This document shows positions 38,680 through 47,727 of a stretch of DNA of 64,000 nucleotides, one piece after another. Both the position numbers and the translations under genes were made by a program. A model generated the notes under the pieces. That model was not told where the DNA came from, did no database searches, and saw only the letters and a list, made by a program, of their open reading frames with translations. The stretch is taken from the NCBI GenBank assembly GCA_024123915.1, contig CP099650.1, positions 2,480,001 through 2,544,000 on the forward strand, written 5' to 3'. This DNA is from Oxalobacteraceae bacterium OTU3CAMAD1 (GTDB taxonomy: Bacteria > Pseudomonadota > Gammaproteobacteria > Burkholderiales > Burkholderiaceae_D). Positions within the stretch are counted from its first letter, which is position 1; every line of letters starts with the position of its first letter.

Positions 38680-39705
38680 TTAACCCTCGCGCCGTTCGAC
38701 CTTGCCGTCGGTGTGGCGCGCGAAGCGCGTGGGATCTTCGCCATGCACCGGGGCGCCATCGGGCCAGGGCCAGCCACCGAAGCCGGTTTGCCGGTAGTCC
38801 GCGTGGGCCTGGCGGATCTCCTGCTCATTGTTCATCACGAACGGACCCGATTGCACCACCGGTTCGCCGATCGGCCGTCCTTGCAGGATCAGGAACTGCG
38901 CCTTGCCGGCGGCGCCGTTCACCAGCTGTAAAGGCGCGTCGGTGCGCACATCGTTGACGCTGCGCGATGTCAGCGGCTGGCCGCCAAGGCTGGCGCCCTC
39001 GCCGTCGAAGTAGTACAAGGCCCGTTTGGTGTGGGCGCCGCGCGCGGGCGGCAGCGTCCATTGCGCGCCGGGTTCCATCGTCACCACCCAGATCGCGACG
39101 TCGCTGTCCTCGGCGGCGGCCCAGGAGTCCGGCGGCGGGGGCAGGGCTTCGGCGCCTCCCACGCGGCCGGCGACGCAGACCACCTCGGTGCGCGCGCCGT
39201 TGGCGTCTACCACGGTCTCCCTGGGAACGTCCTCCGACCACAGCATGGTGAAGTGCGGCTCGGCGAACTTGCTGCGGGCCGGCAGGTTAAGCCAGATCTG
39301 GAACAGTTCGAGCGGATTGTCGTCCTGCGTCTTCAGCAGCGGGAACATCTCCGAGTGGACGATGCCGCGTCCGGCCGTCAGCCACTGCACGTCGCCGGCG
39401 CCGAAGCGCGCGGCCGCGCCCAGCGAATCGGCGTGATCGATCAGGCCATGGCGCACGATGGTCACCGTCTCGAAGCCGCGATGCGGGTGGCCGGGAAACC
39501 CCGGCACCTGCTCGCCGTGGTACATATTCCAGCCGTCGATACTCTTGAAATCCTGCCCCAGGCTACGCCCCGCCAGCGATGCGGCCGGACCGAACTTGCC
39601 GTCGCCCTTGGGGTACTTGTCCACGTGGTGAACGCAAAACAGGAACGGGTCCATGGTGGCCCACGGGAAGCCCAGCGGGCCGCTGCTTAAAATCGGATTC
39701 GTCAT
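38680..39705 (-). CDS. Pirin-family protein
   Basis: A 341-aa bicupin. The N-terminal cupin has the metal-ligand motifs FPGHPHRGFET and GRGIVHSEM, and a second cupin follows. It is longer than the usual pirin (about 230-290 aa) through a C-terminal extension (QTGFGGWPWPDG) shared with many proteobacterial pirins. Some pirins have quercetin-dioxygenase activity; the role here is unknown. It is convergent with the hydrolase and downstream of uvrB on the same strand, 9 bp apart. Confidence 0.9.
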   Translation of the reverse strand: MTNPILSSGPLGFPWATMDPFLFCVHHVDKYPKGDGKFGPAASLAGRSLGQDFKSIDGWNMYHGEQVPGFPGHPHRGFETVTIVRHGLIDHADSLGAAARFGAGDVQWLTAGRGIVHSEMFPLLKTQDDNPLELFQIWLNLPARSKFAEPHFTMLWSEDVPRETVVDANGARTEVVCVAGRVGGAEALPPPPDSWAAAEDSDVAIWVVTMEPGAQWTLPPARGAHTKRALYYFDGEGASLGGQPLTSRSVNDVRTDAPLQLVNGAAGKAQFLILQGRPIGEPVVQSGPFVMNNEQEIRQAHADYRQTGFGGWPWPDGAPVHGEDPTRFARHTDGKVERREG

Positions 39706-39714
39706 AGCGGCCGG

Positions 39715-41796
39715 TCAGTTCGGGGTGGGTGGCGTGTCCGCGCCCGGCGCGCCGAACAGCTGCTGCTTGAGGCCATGCAGCTGGTCGCGCACCTGCGCGG
39801 CTTTTTCGAACTCCAGGTTCTTGGCGTGATCGAGCATGGCCTTCTCCAGGCGCTTGATCTCCTTGCTGATCTGCTTCTCGCTCATCGACTCGTACTTGGC
39901 CGCCTCCTGCGCCACCTGCAGGTTCTCGCGCGCGTCCTGCGGGCTGTAGACGCCGTCGATCATGTCCTTGATGGTCTTGCTCACGCCGCGCGGCACGATG
40001 CCGTTGGCGGCGTTGAAGGCGATCTGCTTGGCGCGCCTGCGTTCGGTCTCGCCGATGGCGCGTTCCATCGAATCGGTCATGCGGTCCGCGTACAGCAGCG
40101 CCACGCCGTTGAGGTTACGCGCGGCGCGGCCGATGGTCTGGATCAGCGAACGCTCGGAACGCAGGAAGCCTTCCTTGTCGGCGTCCAGGATCGCCACCAG
40201 CGACACCTCCGGTAAATCGAGGCCCTCGCGCAGCAGGTTGATCCCGACCAGCACGTCGAAGGTGCCGATGCGCAGGTCGCGCAGCAGTTCGACCCGTTCC
40301 ACGGTCTCGATATCGCTGTGCAGGTAGCGCACCTTGATGCCATGGTCGCTCAGGAACTCGGTCAGCTGCTCGGACATGCGCTTGGTCAGCGTGGTCACCA
40401 GCACGCGCTCGTGCTTGGCGACGCGGTCGGTGATCTCGGACATCAGATCCTCCACCTGCGAACGGGCGGGGCGCACGATGATCAGCGGATCGACCAGGCC
40501 TGTCGGCCGCACCACCTGCTCGACCACCTGGTCGGCGTGCGAGTTCTCGTAATCGGCCGGCGTGGCGGAGACGAAAACCGTCTGCCGCATCTTCTGTTCG
40601 AATTCCTCGAATTTCAACGGTCGGTTGTCCAGCGCCGATGGCAGGCGGAAGCCGTAGTCCACCAGATTGGTCTTGCGCGAGCGGTCGCCGTTGTACATGG
40701 CGCTCAATTGCCCGATCAAGACGTGCGACTCGTCGAGGAACATCAACGCGTCCTTCGGCAGGTAGTCGACCAGGGTCGGTGGCGGTTCGCCGGGCATGGC
40801 GCCGCTCAGATGGCGCGAGTAGTTCTCGATGCCCTTGGTGAAGCCGATTTCGGCCATCATCTCCAGATCGAAGCGGGTGCGCTGTTCGATGCGCTGTTCC
40901 TCTATCAGCTTGTTCTCCTTGCGGAAGAACTCCAGGCGGTCGCGCAGTTCCAGCTTGATGCTCTCGACCGCGCGCAGCACGGTCGAACGCGGCGTGACAT
41001 AGTGCGAGCCGGGATAGACGGTGAAGCGCGGGATCTTTTGCTTGACGCGGCCCGTCAGCGGATCGAACAGCTGGATCGATTCCAGCTCGTCGCCGAACAG
41101 ATCGAGGCGCACCGCCAGCTCCGCATTCTCGGCCGGGAAGATGTCGAGCGTGTCGCCGCGCACGCGGAAGGTGCCGCGGCCGAAATCGACCTCGTTGCGC
41201 GTGTACTGCATCTGGATCAGGCGCGCGATGATGTCGCGCTGGGAGACGCGGTCCTTCTGGCGCAGGGTCAAAATCATCTGGTGGTATTCGGTGGGATTAC
41301 CGATACCGTAGATGGCCGACACGGTGGCGACGATGATGACGTCGCGCCGCTCCATCAGCGACTTGGTGCACGACAGGCGCATTTGCTCGATGTGCTCATT
41401 GATGGACGAATCCTTTTCGATGAACAGGTCGCGTTGCGGCACGTAGGCTTCCGGCTGATAGTAATCGTAGTACGAGACGAAGTATTCGACCGCGTTCTCC
41501 GGGAAGAATTCGCGGAACTCCGAGTACAACTGCGCGGCCAGCGTTTTATTCGGTGCGAACACGATCGCCGGACGGCCCTTGCGGGCGATCACGTTGGCCA
41601 TCGTGTAGGTCTTGCCGGAGCCGGTCACGCCGAGCAAGGTCTGGAAAAACAGGCCGTCGTCGATGCCTTCGCACAGCTTGTCGATCGCCGCCGGCTGGTC
41701 GCCGGCGGGCGGGAAGGGCTGGTGCAATTTGAACGGCGAATCCGGGAAGGTAACAACCGTTGCCGTGGGGGTATCTACTACTGGTAATTCAGCCAT
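39715..41796 (-). CDS. uvrB: Excinuclease ABC subunit B
   Basis: A 693-aa nucleotide-excision-repair helicase. It has Walker [16 protein letters not shown], the DNA-clamping hairpin segment [16 protein letters not shown], helicase motifs [25 protein letters not shown] and QTIGRAARN, and the C-terminal UvrC-binding UVR motif [17 protein letters not shown]. The length is typical. No clear LexA box was seen in the 113-bp gap to the divergent aminotransferase gene. Confidence 0.98.
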   Translation of the reverse strand: MAELPVVDTPTATVVTFPDSPFKLHQPFPPAGDQPAAIDKLCEGIDDGLFFQTLLGVTGSGKTYTMANVIARKGRPAIVFAPNKTLAAQLYSEFREFFPENAVEYFVSYYDYYQPEAYVPQRDLFIEKDSSINEHIEQMRLSCTKSLMERRDVIIVATVSAIYGIGNPTEYHQMILTLRQKDRVSQRDIIARLIQMQYTRNEVDFGRGTFRVRGDTLDIFPAENAELAVRLDLFGDELESIQLFDPLTGRVKQKIPRFTVYPGSHYVTPRSTVLRAVESIKLELRDRLEFFRKENKLIEEQRIEQRTRFDLEMMAEIGFTKGIENYSRHLSGAMPGEPPPTLVDYLPKDALMFLDESHVLIGQLSAMYNGDRSRKTNLVDYGFRLPSALDNRPLKFEEFEQKMRQTVFVSATPADYENSHADQVVEQVVRPTGLVDPLIIVRPARSQVEDLMSEITDRVAKHERVLVTTLTKRMSEQLTEFLSDHGIKVRYLHSDIETVERVELLRDLRIGTFDVLVGINLLREGLDLPEVSLVAILDADKEGFLRSERSLIQTIGRAARNLNGVALLYADRMTDSMERAIGETERRRAKQIAFNAANGIVPRGVSKTIKDMIDGVYSPQDARENLQVAQEAAKYESMSEKQISKEIKRLEKAMLDHAKNLEFEKAAQVRDQLHGLKQQLFGAPGADTPPTPN

Positions 41797-41909
41797 CGTG
41801 GTCCGACCTTTGTTAAAATAATGGCCTGCCAGCGGCCTGAAGTAGTTTTTGAGGGGCGCTGTCTACGTTCATCCGCTGCGAAACGCTTCCAATCGAATCC
41901 AATCTTATC

Positions 41910-43112
41910 ATGACGAATCCTAGCTTGTTCAGCGCCATCGACATGGCACCACGCGACCCGATCCTGGGTATCACCGAAGCCTTCAACGCCGACCAAAACC
42001 CAGCCAAAATCAATCTGGGCGTCGGCGTTTATTATGACGACAACGGCAAAGTGCCTCTGCTGTCTTGCGTACAGAAAGCGGAAGAAATCCTGATCGCGAC
42101 CCCGGCCCCGCGCACCTACCTGCCGATCGAAGGCCTGGCTGCCTATGACAAGGCGGTGCAAGAGTTGGTATTTGGCGCCGACAGCGCGGTAATTCAAGAG
42201 AAACGTGCGGTCACCGTGCAAGCCATCGGCGGCACCGGCGCGCTGAAAATCGGCGCCGACTTCCTCAAGCGCTTCGCGCCCGATTCGCAAGTCTACATCA
42301 GCGATCCAAGCTGGGAAAACCACCGCGCGCTGTTCGAAAGCGCCGGTTTCACCGTCAATAACTACGCCTACTACGATCCTGCCACCCACGGCGTCGATTT
42401 CGCCGGCATGCTGGCCGCGTTGAAGGCCATGCCGCGCGGCTCCATCGTGCTGCTGCACGCGTGCTGCCACAACCCGACCGGCGCCGATCTGACGTCGGCC
42501 CAGTGGAATGAGGTTATCGCGGCCGTCACCGGCGGCGGCCTGGTGCCGTTCCTCGACATGGCGTACCAGGGCTTCGGCGCCGGTATCGCCGAAGACGGCG
42601 CCGTGGTGCGCCGCTTCGCCGCCGCCGGCGGTCCGCTGCTGGTGTCGAACTCGTTCTCGAAATCGTTCTCGCTGTACGGCGAGCGCGTCGGCGCGTTGAG
42701 CGTGGTCGCCGCCAGCGGCGAAGAGGCGAGCCGTTTGATGTCGCAATTGAAGCGTGTCGTGCGCACCAATTACTCCAACCCGCCCGTGCACGGCGGCAAG
42801 GTCGTCGCCACGGTGCTGACCACGCCGGAACTGCGCCAGATGTGGGAAGACGAGCTGGCCGGCATGCGCGTGCGCATCAAGGAAATGCGCGAGGCCTTCG
42901 TCGAGAAGCTGAAGGCCAAGGCGCCAGCGCACGACTTCGCGTTCGTGCGCGACCAGGTCGGCATGTTCTCGTACTCGGGCCTGACCAAGGCGCAGGTCGA
43001 TCAACTGCGCGAGCAGTCGATCTACGCGGTCGACACCGGCCGCATCTGTGTGGCGGCGTTGAATTCGCGCAATATCGACATCGTTATTGACGCCATCGCC
43101 AAAGTGCTCTAA
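41910..43112 (+). CDS. Aromatic/aspartate aminotransferase (PLP, class I)
   Basis: A 400-aa enzyme of aminotransferase subgroup I alpha. The PLP lysine is Lys251 in NSFSKSFSLYGERVG. Substrate and cofactor motifs include INLGVGVYYDDNGKVP, HACCHNPTGADLT, FLDMAYQGF and the C-terminal Arg in DTGRICVAALN. The sequence fits TyrB-type tyrosine/aspartate aminotransferases of beta-proteobacteria. It is divergent from uvrB. Confidence 0.93.
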   Translation: MTNPSLFSAIDMAPRDPILGITEAFNADQNPAKINLGVGVYYDDNGKVPLLSCVQKAEEILIATPAPRTYLPIEGLAAYDKAVQELVFGADSAVIQEKRAVTVQAIGGTGALKIGADFLKRFAPDSQVYISDPSWENHRALFESAGFTVNNYAYYDPATHGVDFAGMLAALKAMPRGSIVLLHACCHNPTGADLTSAQWNEVIAAVTGGGLVPFLDMAYQGFGAGIAEDGAVVRRFAAAGGPLLVSNSFSKSFSLYGERVGALSVVAASGEEASRLMSQLKRVVRTNYSNPPVHGGKVVATVLTTPELRQMWEDELAGMRVRIKEMREAFVEKLKAKAPAHDFAFVRDQVGMFSYSGLTKAQVDQLREQSIYAVDTGRICVAALNSRNIDIVIDAIAKVL

Positions 43113-43197
43113 ACTCTTGCTTCTTCGGGTTGAGCAGTTGCTTGATCCGAATGGCAACACGGAATACCGAAATAAGTTGCGCTGATAGAAATCTTTC

Positions 43198-43226
43198 TTG
43201 ATGGCGTGAACGAAACAGTATAAAAT
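43198..43226 (+). promoter_or_regulatory. Candidate promoter of tRNA-Asn copy 1
   Basis: TTGATG (43198-43203), 17 bp, then TAAAAT (43221-43226), 11 bp before the tRNA. Confidence 0.5.
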
Positions 43227-43237
43227 GTTGCCTCTAA

Positions 43238-43313
43238 TCCCTGATAGCTCAGTTGGTAGAGCGACGGACTGTTAATCCGCAGGTCCCTGGTTCGAGTCCA
43301 GGTCGGGGAGCCA
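43238..43313 (+). tRNA. tRNA-Asn (GUU), copy 1
   Basis: A 76-nt cloverleaf including an encoded CCA. The acceptor arms TCCCTGA and TCGGGGA pair, the anticodon loop is CTGTTAA (anticodon GTT) and the T-arm is CCTGG-TTCGAGT-CCAGG. The sequence is identical to copies at 44191 and 54417. Confidence 0.97.
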
Positions 43314-43324
43314 GAATTTTAAAG

Positions 43325-43378
43325 CCTCATGTGTACTTACAACGCTGAAAATCGTTGTAAAGTCACATGGGGTTTTTT
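43325..43378 (+). terminator. Long hairpin terminator after tRNA-Asn copy 1
   Basis: CATGTG...ACAACG pairs with CGTTGT...CACATG to give a long, slightly imperfect stem closed by CTGAAAAT and followed by GGGGTTTTTT. Confidence 0.8.
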
Positions 43379-43453
43379 CCATTGCGCGCCCGCATGTGTT
43401 CACATTCCACATTGTTTCTAAAATGTAATTCTTGATGTTCTCTTGTTATGGCG

Positions 43454-43505
43454 TATAGTTATCGAGTTAATACTAAGAAATTCTCGTTTAATCGGGATAA
43501 CTATA
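43454..43505. promoter_or_regulatory. Inverted repeat before the PEP-CTERM gene
   Basis: TATAGTTATC (43454-43463) and GATAACTATA (43496-43505) are exact 10-bp inverted repeats with a 32-bp spacer, ending 12 bp before the start codon. This could be a paired regulator site or an mRNA leader hairpin. Confidence 0.55.
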
Positions 43506-43517
43506 ACGGGGTGTGAA

Positions 43518-44126
43518 ATGTCCAAAATGAAAGCTTTAGCCGTCGTCGCAGCCTTCACCGTTCTCAGCCCCGCAGCGTATGCGTCGGTCGAGTTGATCCA
43601 CAACGGCGGCTTCGAGTCCGCCGGCGGCTTCAGCGGTGGTTTTGAAACCATCGGCTCCGGCCTTGATGGCTGGACCATCGGCGGCACGGTCGACTTGATC
43701 AACACCTATTGGACGCCGGCCTCCGGCAGCTACAGCCTGGACTTGAATGGCGGCGGCGCCGGATCGATCTCGCAGTCGTTCGCGACGGTGGTGGGGCAGA
43801 CGTACAACGTCAGCTTCAGCCTGGCCGGCAACCCGGTCGGCGGCGGCGACAAGTTCTTCTACGCCAGCGTGAACACGCCGATCACCTATACGTTCGACAT
43901 CGACGGCAAGACCACCGCCAACATGGGCTGGGTCAGGAGGAGCTTCAGTTTTGTCGCCACCTCGGATACCAGCACGTTGAGCTTTGTGGGCGATCCTTAT
44001 CATAGCTACTACGGCGCCGCGCTGGACGACATCTCGGTCGTGGCGGCGGTGCCGGAGCCCGCCACCTACGGCATGATGCTGGTCGGGCTGGCGATGGTGG
44101 GCCGTCTGGCGCGTCGGCGAAAATAG
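43518..44126 (+). CDS. PEP-CTERM exported protein (choice-of-anchor C/DUF642-like)
   Basis: A roughly 202-aa secreted protein. The signal peptide ends at about AYA (residue 22). A beta-sandwich opening VELIHNGGFESAGG is followed by a C-terminal sorting signal VPEPATYGMMLVGLAMVGR and the basic tail LARRRK. PEP-CTERM proteins are processed by the exosortase EpsH and tied to exopolysaccharide in Oxalobacteraceae. It sits alone between two tRNA-Asn genes. No exosortase is in the window. Confidence 0.9.
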   Translation: MSKMKALAVVAAFTVLSPAAYASVELIHNGGFESAGGFSGGFETIGSGLDGWTIGGTVDLINTYWTPASGSYSLDLNGGGAGSISQSFATVVGQTYNVSFSLAGNPVGGGDKFFYASVNTPITYTFDIDGKTTANMGWVRRSFSFVATSDTSTLSFVGDPYHSYYGAALDDISVVAAVPEPATYGMMLVGLAMVGRLARRRK

Positions 44127-44190
44127 TTGCTTATAGTTGCTTTTTGGGCTGGGCAAATCCAGGTTGAGCGGCTATAATTCTGGCCTCAAT

Positions 44191-44266
44191 TCCCTGATAG
44201 CTCAGTTGGTAGAGCGACGGACTGTTAATCCGCAGGTCCCTGGTTCGAGTCCAGGTCGGGGAGCCA
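44191..44266 (+). tRNA. tRNA-Asn (GUU), copy 2, island attachment site
   Basis: This is identical to copy 1. TATAAT at 44173-44178 is a likely -10. From base 44216 onward the tRNA is part of a 58-bp sequence repeated at 49481-49538, so the 3' part is the recombination site of the island that follows. Confidence 0.97.
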
Positions 44267-44273
44267 GAATACA
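44216..44273 (+). repeat. Left attachment repeat (attL)
   Basis: A 58-bp direct repeat starting GACGGACTGTTAATCC on the 5' side of the anticodon stem and running through the tRNA 3' end plus AGAATACA. It is exact at 49481-49538. Crossover in the anticodon region is typical of tyrosine recombinases. Confidence 0.9.
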
Positions 44274-44304
44274 AGCGGCCCAGCGAGAAATCGCTGGGCC
44301 GCTT
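44273..44304 (+). terminator. Island-borne terminator after tRNA-Asn copy 2
   Basis: A perfect 14-bp stem, AAGCGGCCCAGCGA with TCGCTGGGCCGCTT, carries a GAAA tetraloop and is followed by TCGTTT. It replaces the terminator displaced by the island. Confidence 0.75.
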
Positions 44305-44312
44305 TCGTTTGG

Positions 44313-44345
44313 ATATTACCCACATATTACCCAAGTGGGTAATAT
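44313..44345. repeat. ATATTACCCA repeat cluster at the island's left end
   Basis: ATATTACCCAC (44313-44323), ATATTACCCAA (44324-44334) and the inverted GTGGGTAATAT (44335-44345) are contiguous: two direct copies and one inverted. The remaining sequence up to 44639 has no gene I can support. Confidence 0.7.
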
Positions 44346-44639
44346 TCCCTCTCTCCGTAGACACTCATTCGCGATTCAGATCCCCCCGTGTCACAACCGC
44401 TTCGGTGCCCGATGCGTCACGATGAAGTGCCAGACTGGTGAGAAAGCGCGTATTTCCATGGTGAATTATGGAGTATAGTAAATAATTCACGTTGCTTTTT
44501 GGGAAGGCTTTCTCTCCTGGATTTGCATTGGGTTCACTCATCCGTATCCTTCTTCGGACAGTGCGCCTTGCCGTGGATTAGCCTTTGCCTCGCACGAAGA
44601 GGCAATCGACCCAGACATCATTTCGAGCCGAATCTAGCA

Positions 44640-45875
44640 ATGACCAACCGTTCTGCCAACGCAACGATCAAGGGTTACTTTTACCAGTTCGACCACACGG
44701 TGGTACAGGTCCTTTCCGCGACTTCCCCGACCTCGGCTATTACCGTCGAAGGCATCGAGGACGTCGATCTTGAAACGGGCGGTGAAAGCGTACTAACCCA
44801 GTGCAAATACTACGAGGCCACTGACTACAACCATTCCGTCATCAAGGATGCGGTGATTCACATGTTGCGGCATTTCAAGGGCGACGGTTGCCCTGTTACC
44901 AAAGGCTCCCGCTATCGTATCTACGGCCATTACAGCGCAGGACAGGAAAAGCTTCCCGCAGTTCTTGACATTGCGTTTATGAAGAAGCACCTGCTTACTT
45001 ACACGTCCAAGGGCGTAACGCATGAGATGCACAACGAGCTTGCCGTTACCGATGAGGAGCTGGCACGCTTCCAAGCCCTTCTTGAAATTGACATTCGGGC
45101 TAAGTCCTACGACGACCAGCAGGATGAAGCGAAGCGGCTCCTGAAATCGCAGATTCCCGGCTGCCAGCAGGAGGATGCCGAGGCATTCTACTATCCGAAC
45201 GCCATTAACGTGATTCAGTCCCTGGCTATCCAGGCTGATGCCAAAGACCGAAAGATCACGAAAGCCAAGTTCATTGAAGCAGTGAATCGCAAGGACCTCG
45301 TGTTCAGCGTCTGGTTGCGTAAAAAATTCGGTGACGAATACTATGCCCGTGCGGTCAAGAAGAAGCATTTCCGTTTTCCTTCGTCAACGAGAGTGCCCAA
45401 GTCGGTGCGCGTTTTCGCGTTGGATGCCACGTCGGAATTCGACCTGCCAAACCTGACACAGCTGCTCATCAAGATAGGAAACCGGTTCTCGCACGTCGAG
45501 AACGCACGCACTCCTGCCGACGACCGGTTCTGCCCATTTATCCTGCTATCTGGAATTTCGCCAGGAGAACTGGTCGCGCTGAAAGAGAACCTGCTTGCGC
45601 ACGGCTTGGAACTGGCTGACGGCCATGCTTTCGACGGCGCGCAATTCTCGGCAGCACGGCTCGCACGCCCTCCGACCAAGGACAACCTGACGAAGTTCAA
45701 GTTCATCGGACTGCCTTCGCAGCTCGTACAAGTCGCGGCGGCAGTCAGCGGATCGACGATGGAAATATTCGACTTCTTCAAGACATCGGCGCTAGACGCG
45801 GCTACCGTGCCGACCGGCGTCCCCCACAACAAAATAAAAATCGATACGGTGTATTTTATTAACGGAGCCATCTAG
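44640..45875 (+). CDS. DUF4297/Cap4-like nuclease, partner of HerA
   Basis: A 411-aa protein. The N-terminus ATIKGYFYQFDHTVVQVL is the opening of DUF4297-like effectors. It leads to a restriction-endonuclease-like signature: Glu40-Asp41...Asp43, then Gln54-Cys-Lys56 in LTQCKYYEATDY. The C-terminal two thirds are helical/mixed and unrecognised. The stop lies 1 bp before the HerA start. Paired DUF4297 and HerA proteins are a described anti-phage arrangement, with the ATPase hexamer organising the nuclease. ATG 44640 was chosen because the domain starts there; its ribosome-binding site is poor. GC is lower than in the flanking core genes. Confidence 0.75.
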   Translation: MTNRSANATIKGYFYQFDHTVVQVLSATSPTSAITVEGIEDVDLETGGESVLTQCKYYEATDYNHSVIKDAVIHMLRHFKGDGCPVTKGSRYRIYGHYSAGQEKLPAVLDIAFMKKHLLTYTSKGVTHEMHNELAVTDEELARFQALLEIDIRAKSYDDQQDEAKRLLKSQIPGCQQEDAEAFYYPNAINVIQSLAIQADAKDRKITKAKFIEAVNRKDLVFSVWLRKKFGDEYYARAVKKKHFRFPSSTRVPKSVRVFALDATSEFDLPNLTQLLIKIGNRFSHVENARTPADDRFCPFILLSGISPGELVALKENLLAHGLELADGHAFDGAQFSAARLARPPTKDNLTKFKFIGLPSQLVQVAAAVSGSTMEIFDFFKTSALDAATVPTGVPHNKIKIDTVYFINGAI

Positions 45876-45876
45876 T

Positions 45877-47646
45877 ATGACAACCGAAAACAAGACCCAT
45901 GCAGAAGTGATCGCAGTCTTCCCCGACAAAGTAAGGATCTCGGTTGAGGACATTGCTGCTTTCTCTGGCGGCGAACCCATCAAGGTGGGTTCCTATCTAA
46001 AGGTCACGGACAACGAAGACTGCGCCCTCATCGCGATCATCGAAAATTTCTGCATCGAAGTGACCGACCAGGACAAGCGACGCCACGTCATAGAGGCTCT
46101 GCCCTTGGGCATTATCCGCGACGGCAAGTTCATCCGTGGCGGTGATACGCTGACCATTCCCCCGACGGGGGTAGTGCCCGCGACGGAAGCCGATATCAAG
46201 AAGATCTTTGAAGAATCGGTTCACAAGAACAAGAAATTCACTTTCTGCACGCTGGCAGCTAATGCGGGCATCAGCATCCCGGTGGACGGAAACCGGTTCT
46301 TCAACAAGCACATTGCGGTCGTCGGCTCGACCGGCGCAGGCAAGTCACACACGATTTCAAGCATCGTCCAAACGGCAGTGGCCGCGAAGGACGGCGGGTA
46401 CGCGCTCAACAATTCCCGCGTCGTAATTTTCGACATCCACTCCGAGTATCGGACAGCTTTCCCAAATGCTAACTTCCTGGATATCGGCAATCTCAATCTT
46501 CCATATTGGCTCCTGAACAGCGAGGAACTGGAAGAAATCCTGCTCGATACCGGGGAACGCGACAACTACAACCAGTCGTCTGTTTTCCGAAACCTCGTCA
46601 CGGAAAATAAAAGGAAGCACAATCCAACGGCCGCATCCGTATTCTACGACAGCCCTTTGCAGTTCAAGATCAAGGAGGTCCTCAACGCGCTGTACAACAT
46701 AAAGAGCGAGACCCTAAACGCGAAAAACGAGTCCCGCTATATGGTCAACGACGGCTCTTACACGCTACTTGCGGAAGGCAAGACCGATGCCACCCACGGG
46801 TTGCAGCTTTCTGCCTCAGAGCGACTCGAAAAGTATTTCGGGGCAAGGCTCGACTTTCACACCTCGAAGGCGCAGAGCATTACAAAGGGGGATTACGCCG
46901 ATGGGACGCTGGACAAGTTCTTTACGCGCTTCGAGTCCAAGGTATCCCAAGACCGCTTGAGTTTCCTCTTCGGTTCTGCTGCCGACGCCGCGACACTTGA
47001 GGGCACGCTGCAAACCCTCCTCGGCTACGGCACGACCAAATCGAACGTCACCGTCATCGATCTGAGTGGCGTGCCATTTGAGGTACTGAGCATCACGGTA
47101 TCGCTCATTTCCCGCATACTTTTCGAGTACGGCTATTACTACAAAATGCTGCGCAGCGGGGCTGGCGAAAAGATCAACAACGACGCTCCCATCCTCCTCG
47201 TATATGAGGAAGCTCACAAGTACGTTCCCAACAGCGAGCTCGCGAAGTACCGCGCGTCGAAAATGTCCATTGAACGGATCGCGAAGGAGGGGCGTAAGTA
47301 CGGGGTTACGCTACTGCTTTCTAGCCAGCGTCCGTCCGAGATCTCGGAAACGATCTTCTCCCAGTGCAGCAATTTCCTAGCAATGCGCTTAACGAACCCG
47401 AGTGACCAAAGCTACGTCGCGCGTCTGCTCCCTGACACCCTTGGAAACCTCAGTGACAAGCTGCCGACGCTTGGGGCCGGGGAGGCCCTCCTGATTGGTG
47501 AATCCGTCGTCATGCCGTCACTCGTGAAAATCAACCTGTGCGCACCGGAGCCATCATCAAGCGATATCCCCTATTTTGAATTGTGGAAGAAAGAGTGGAT
47601 GACTCCGGCCTTCGAGACCATCAAGAAAACTTGGCTGAAGGAGTAA
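45877..47646 (+). CDS. HerA-type DNA translocase ATPase (DUF87)
   Basis: A 589-aa FtsK/HerA-superfamily ATPase. An N-terminal HAS-barrel (ADVIAVFPDKVRISVEDI-like) is followed by Walker A GSTGAGKS (149-156), FDIHSEYR, Walker B ILLVYEEAHKYVP (439-451), a sensor/arginine-finger region LLLSSQRPSEIS and the family end NFLAMRLTNPSDQSYV. Such hexamers translocate DNA or act as a platform for a nuclease. No NurA gene is present. The DUF4297-like gene upstream is the obvious partner. Confidence 0.92.
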   Translation: MTTENKTHAEVIAVFPDKVRISVEDIAAFSGGEPIKVGSYLKVTDNEDCALIAIIENFCIEVTDQDKRRHVIEALPLGIIRDGKFIRGGDTLTIPPTGVVPATEADIKKIFEESVHKNKKFTFCTLAANAGISIPVDGNRFFNKHIAVVGSTGAGKSHTISSIVQTAVAAKDGGYALNNSRVVIFDIHSEYRTAFPNANFLDIGNLNLPYWLLNSEELEEILLDTGERDNYNQSSVFRNLVTENKRKHNPTAASVFYDSPLQFKIKEVLNALYNIKSETLNAKNESRYMVNDGSYTLLAEGKTDATHGLQLSASERLEKYFGARLDFHTSKAQSITKGDYADGTLDKFFTRFESKVSQDRLSFLFGSAADAATLEGTLQTLLGYGTTKSNVTVIDLSGVPFEVLSITVSLISRILFEYGYYYKMLRSGAGEKINNDAPILLVYEEAHKYVPNSELAKYRASKMSIERIAKEGRKYGVTLLLSSQRPSEISETIFSQCSNFLAMRLTNPSDQSYVARLLPDTLGNLSDKLPTLGAGEALLIGESVVMPSLVKINLCAPEPSSSDIPYFELWKKEWMTPAFETIKKTWLKE

Positions 47647-47727
47647 GGCGGTTCGCACAGAATAGGTACCGCGCTGATGATGACTCGCCAAGGGCGTCCC
47701 TCTTTTTGAAATATCGAAGCAATACTC

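Noticed and set aside
41797..41909. LexA/SOS box between uvrB and the aminotransferase
   Set aside because: No CTGT-N8-ACAG match was found in the gap.
44137..44478. Protein frame running through tRNA-Asn copy 2
   Set aside because: The frame is produced by the tRNA sequence and the island edge; similar false frames appear at the other tRNA copies.
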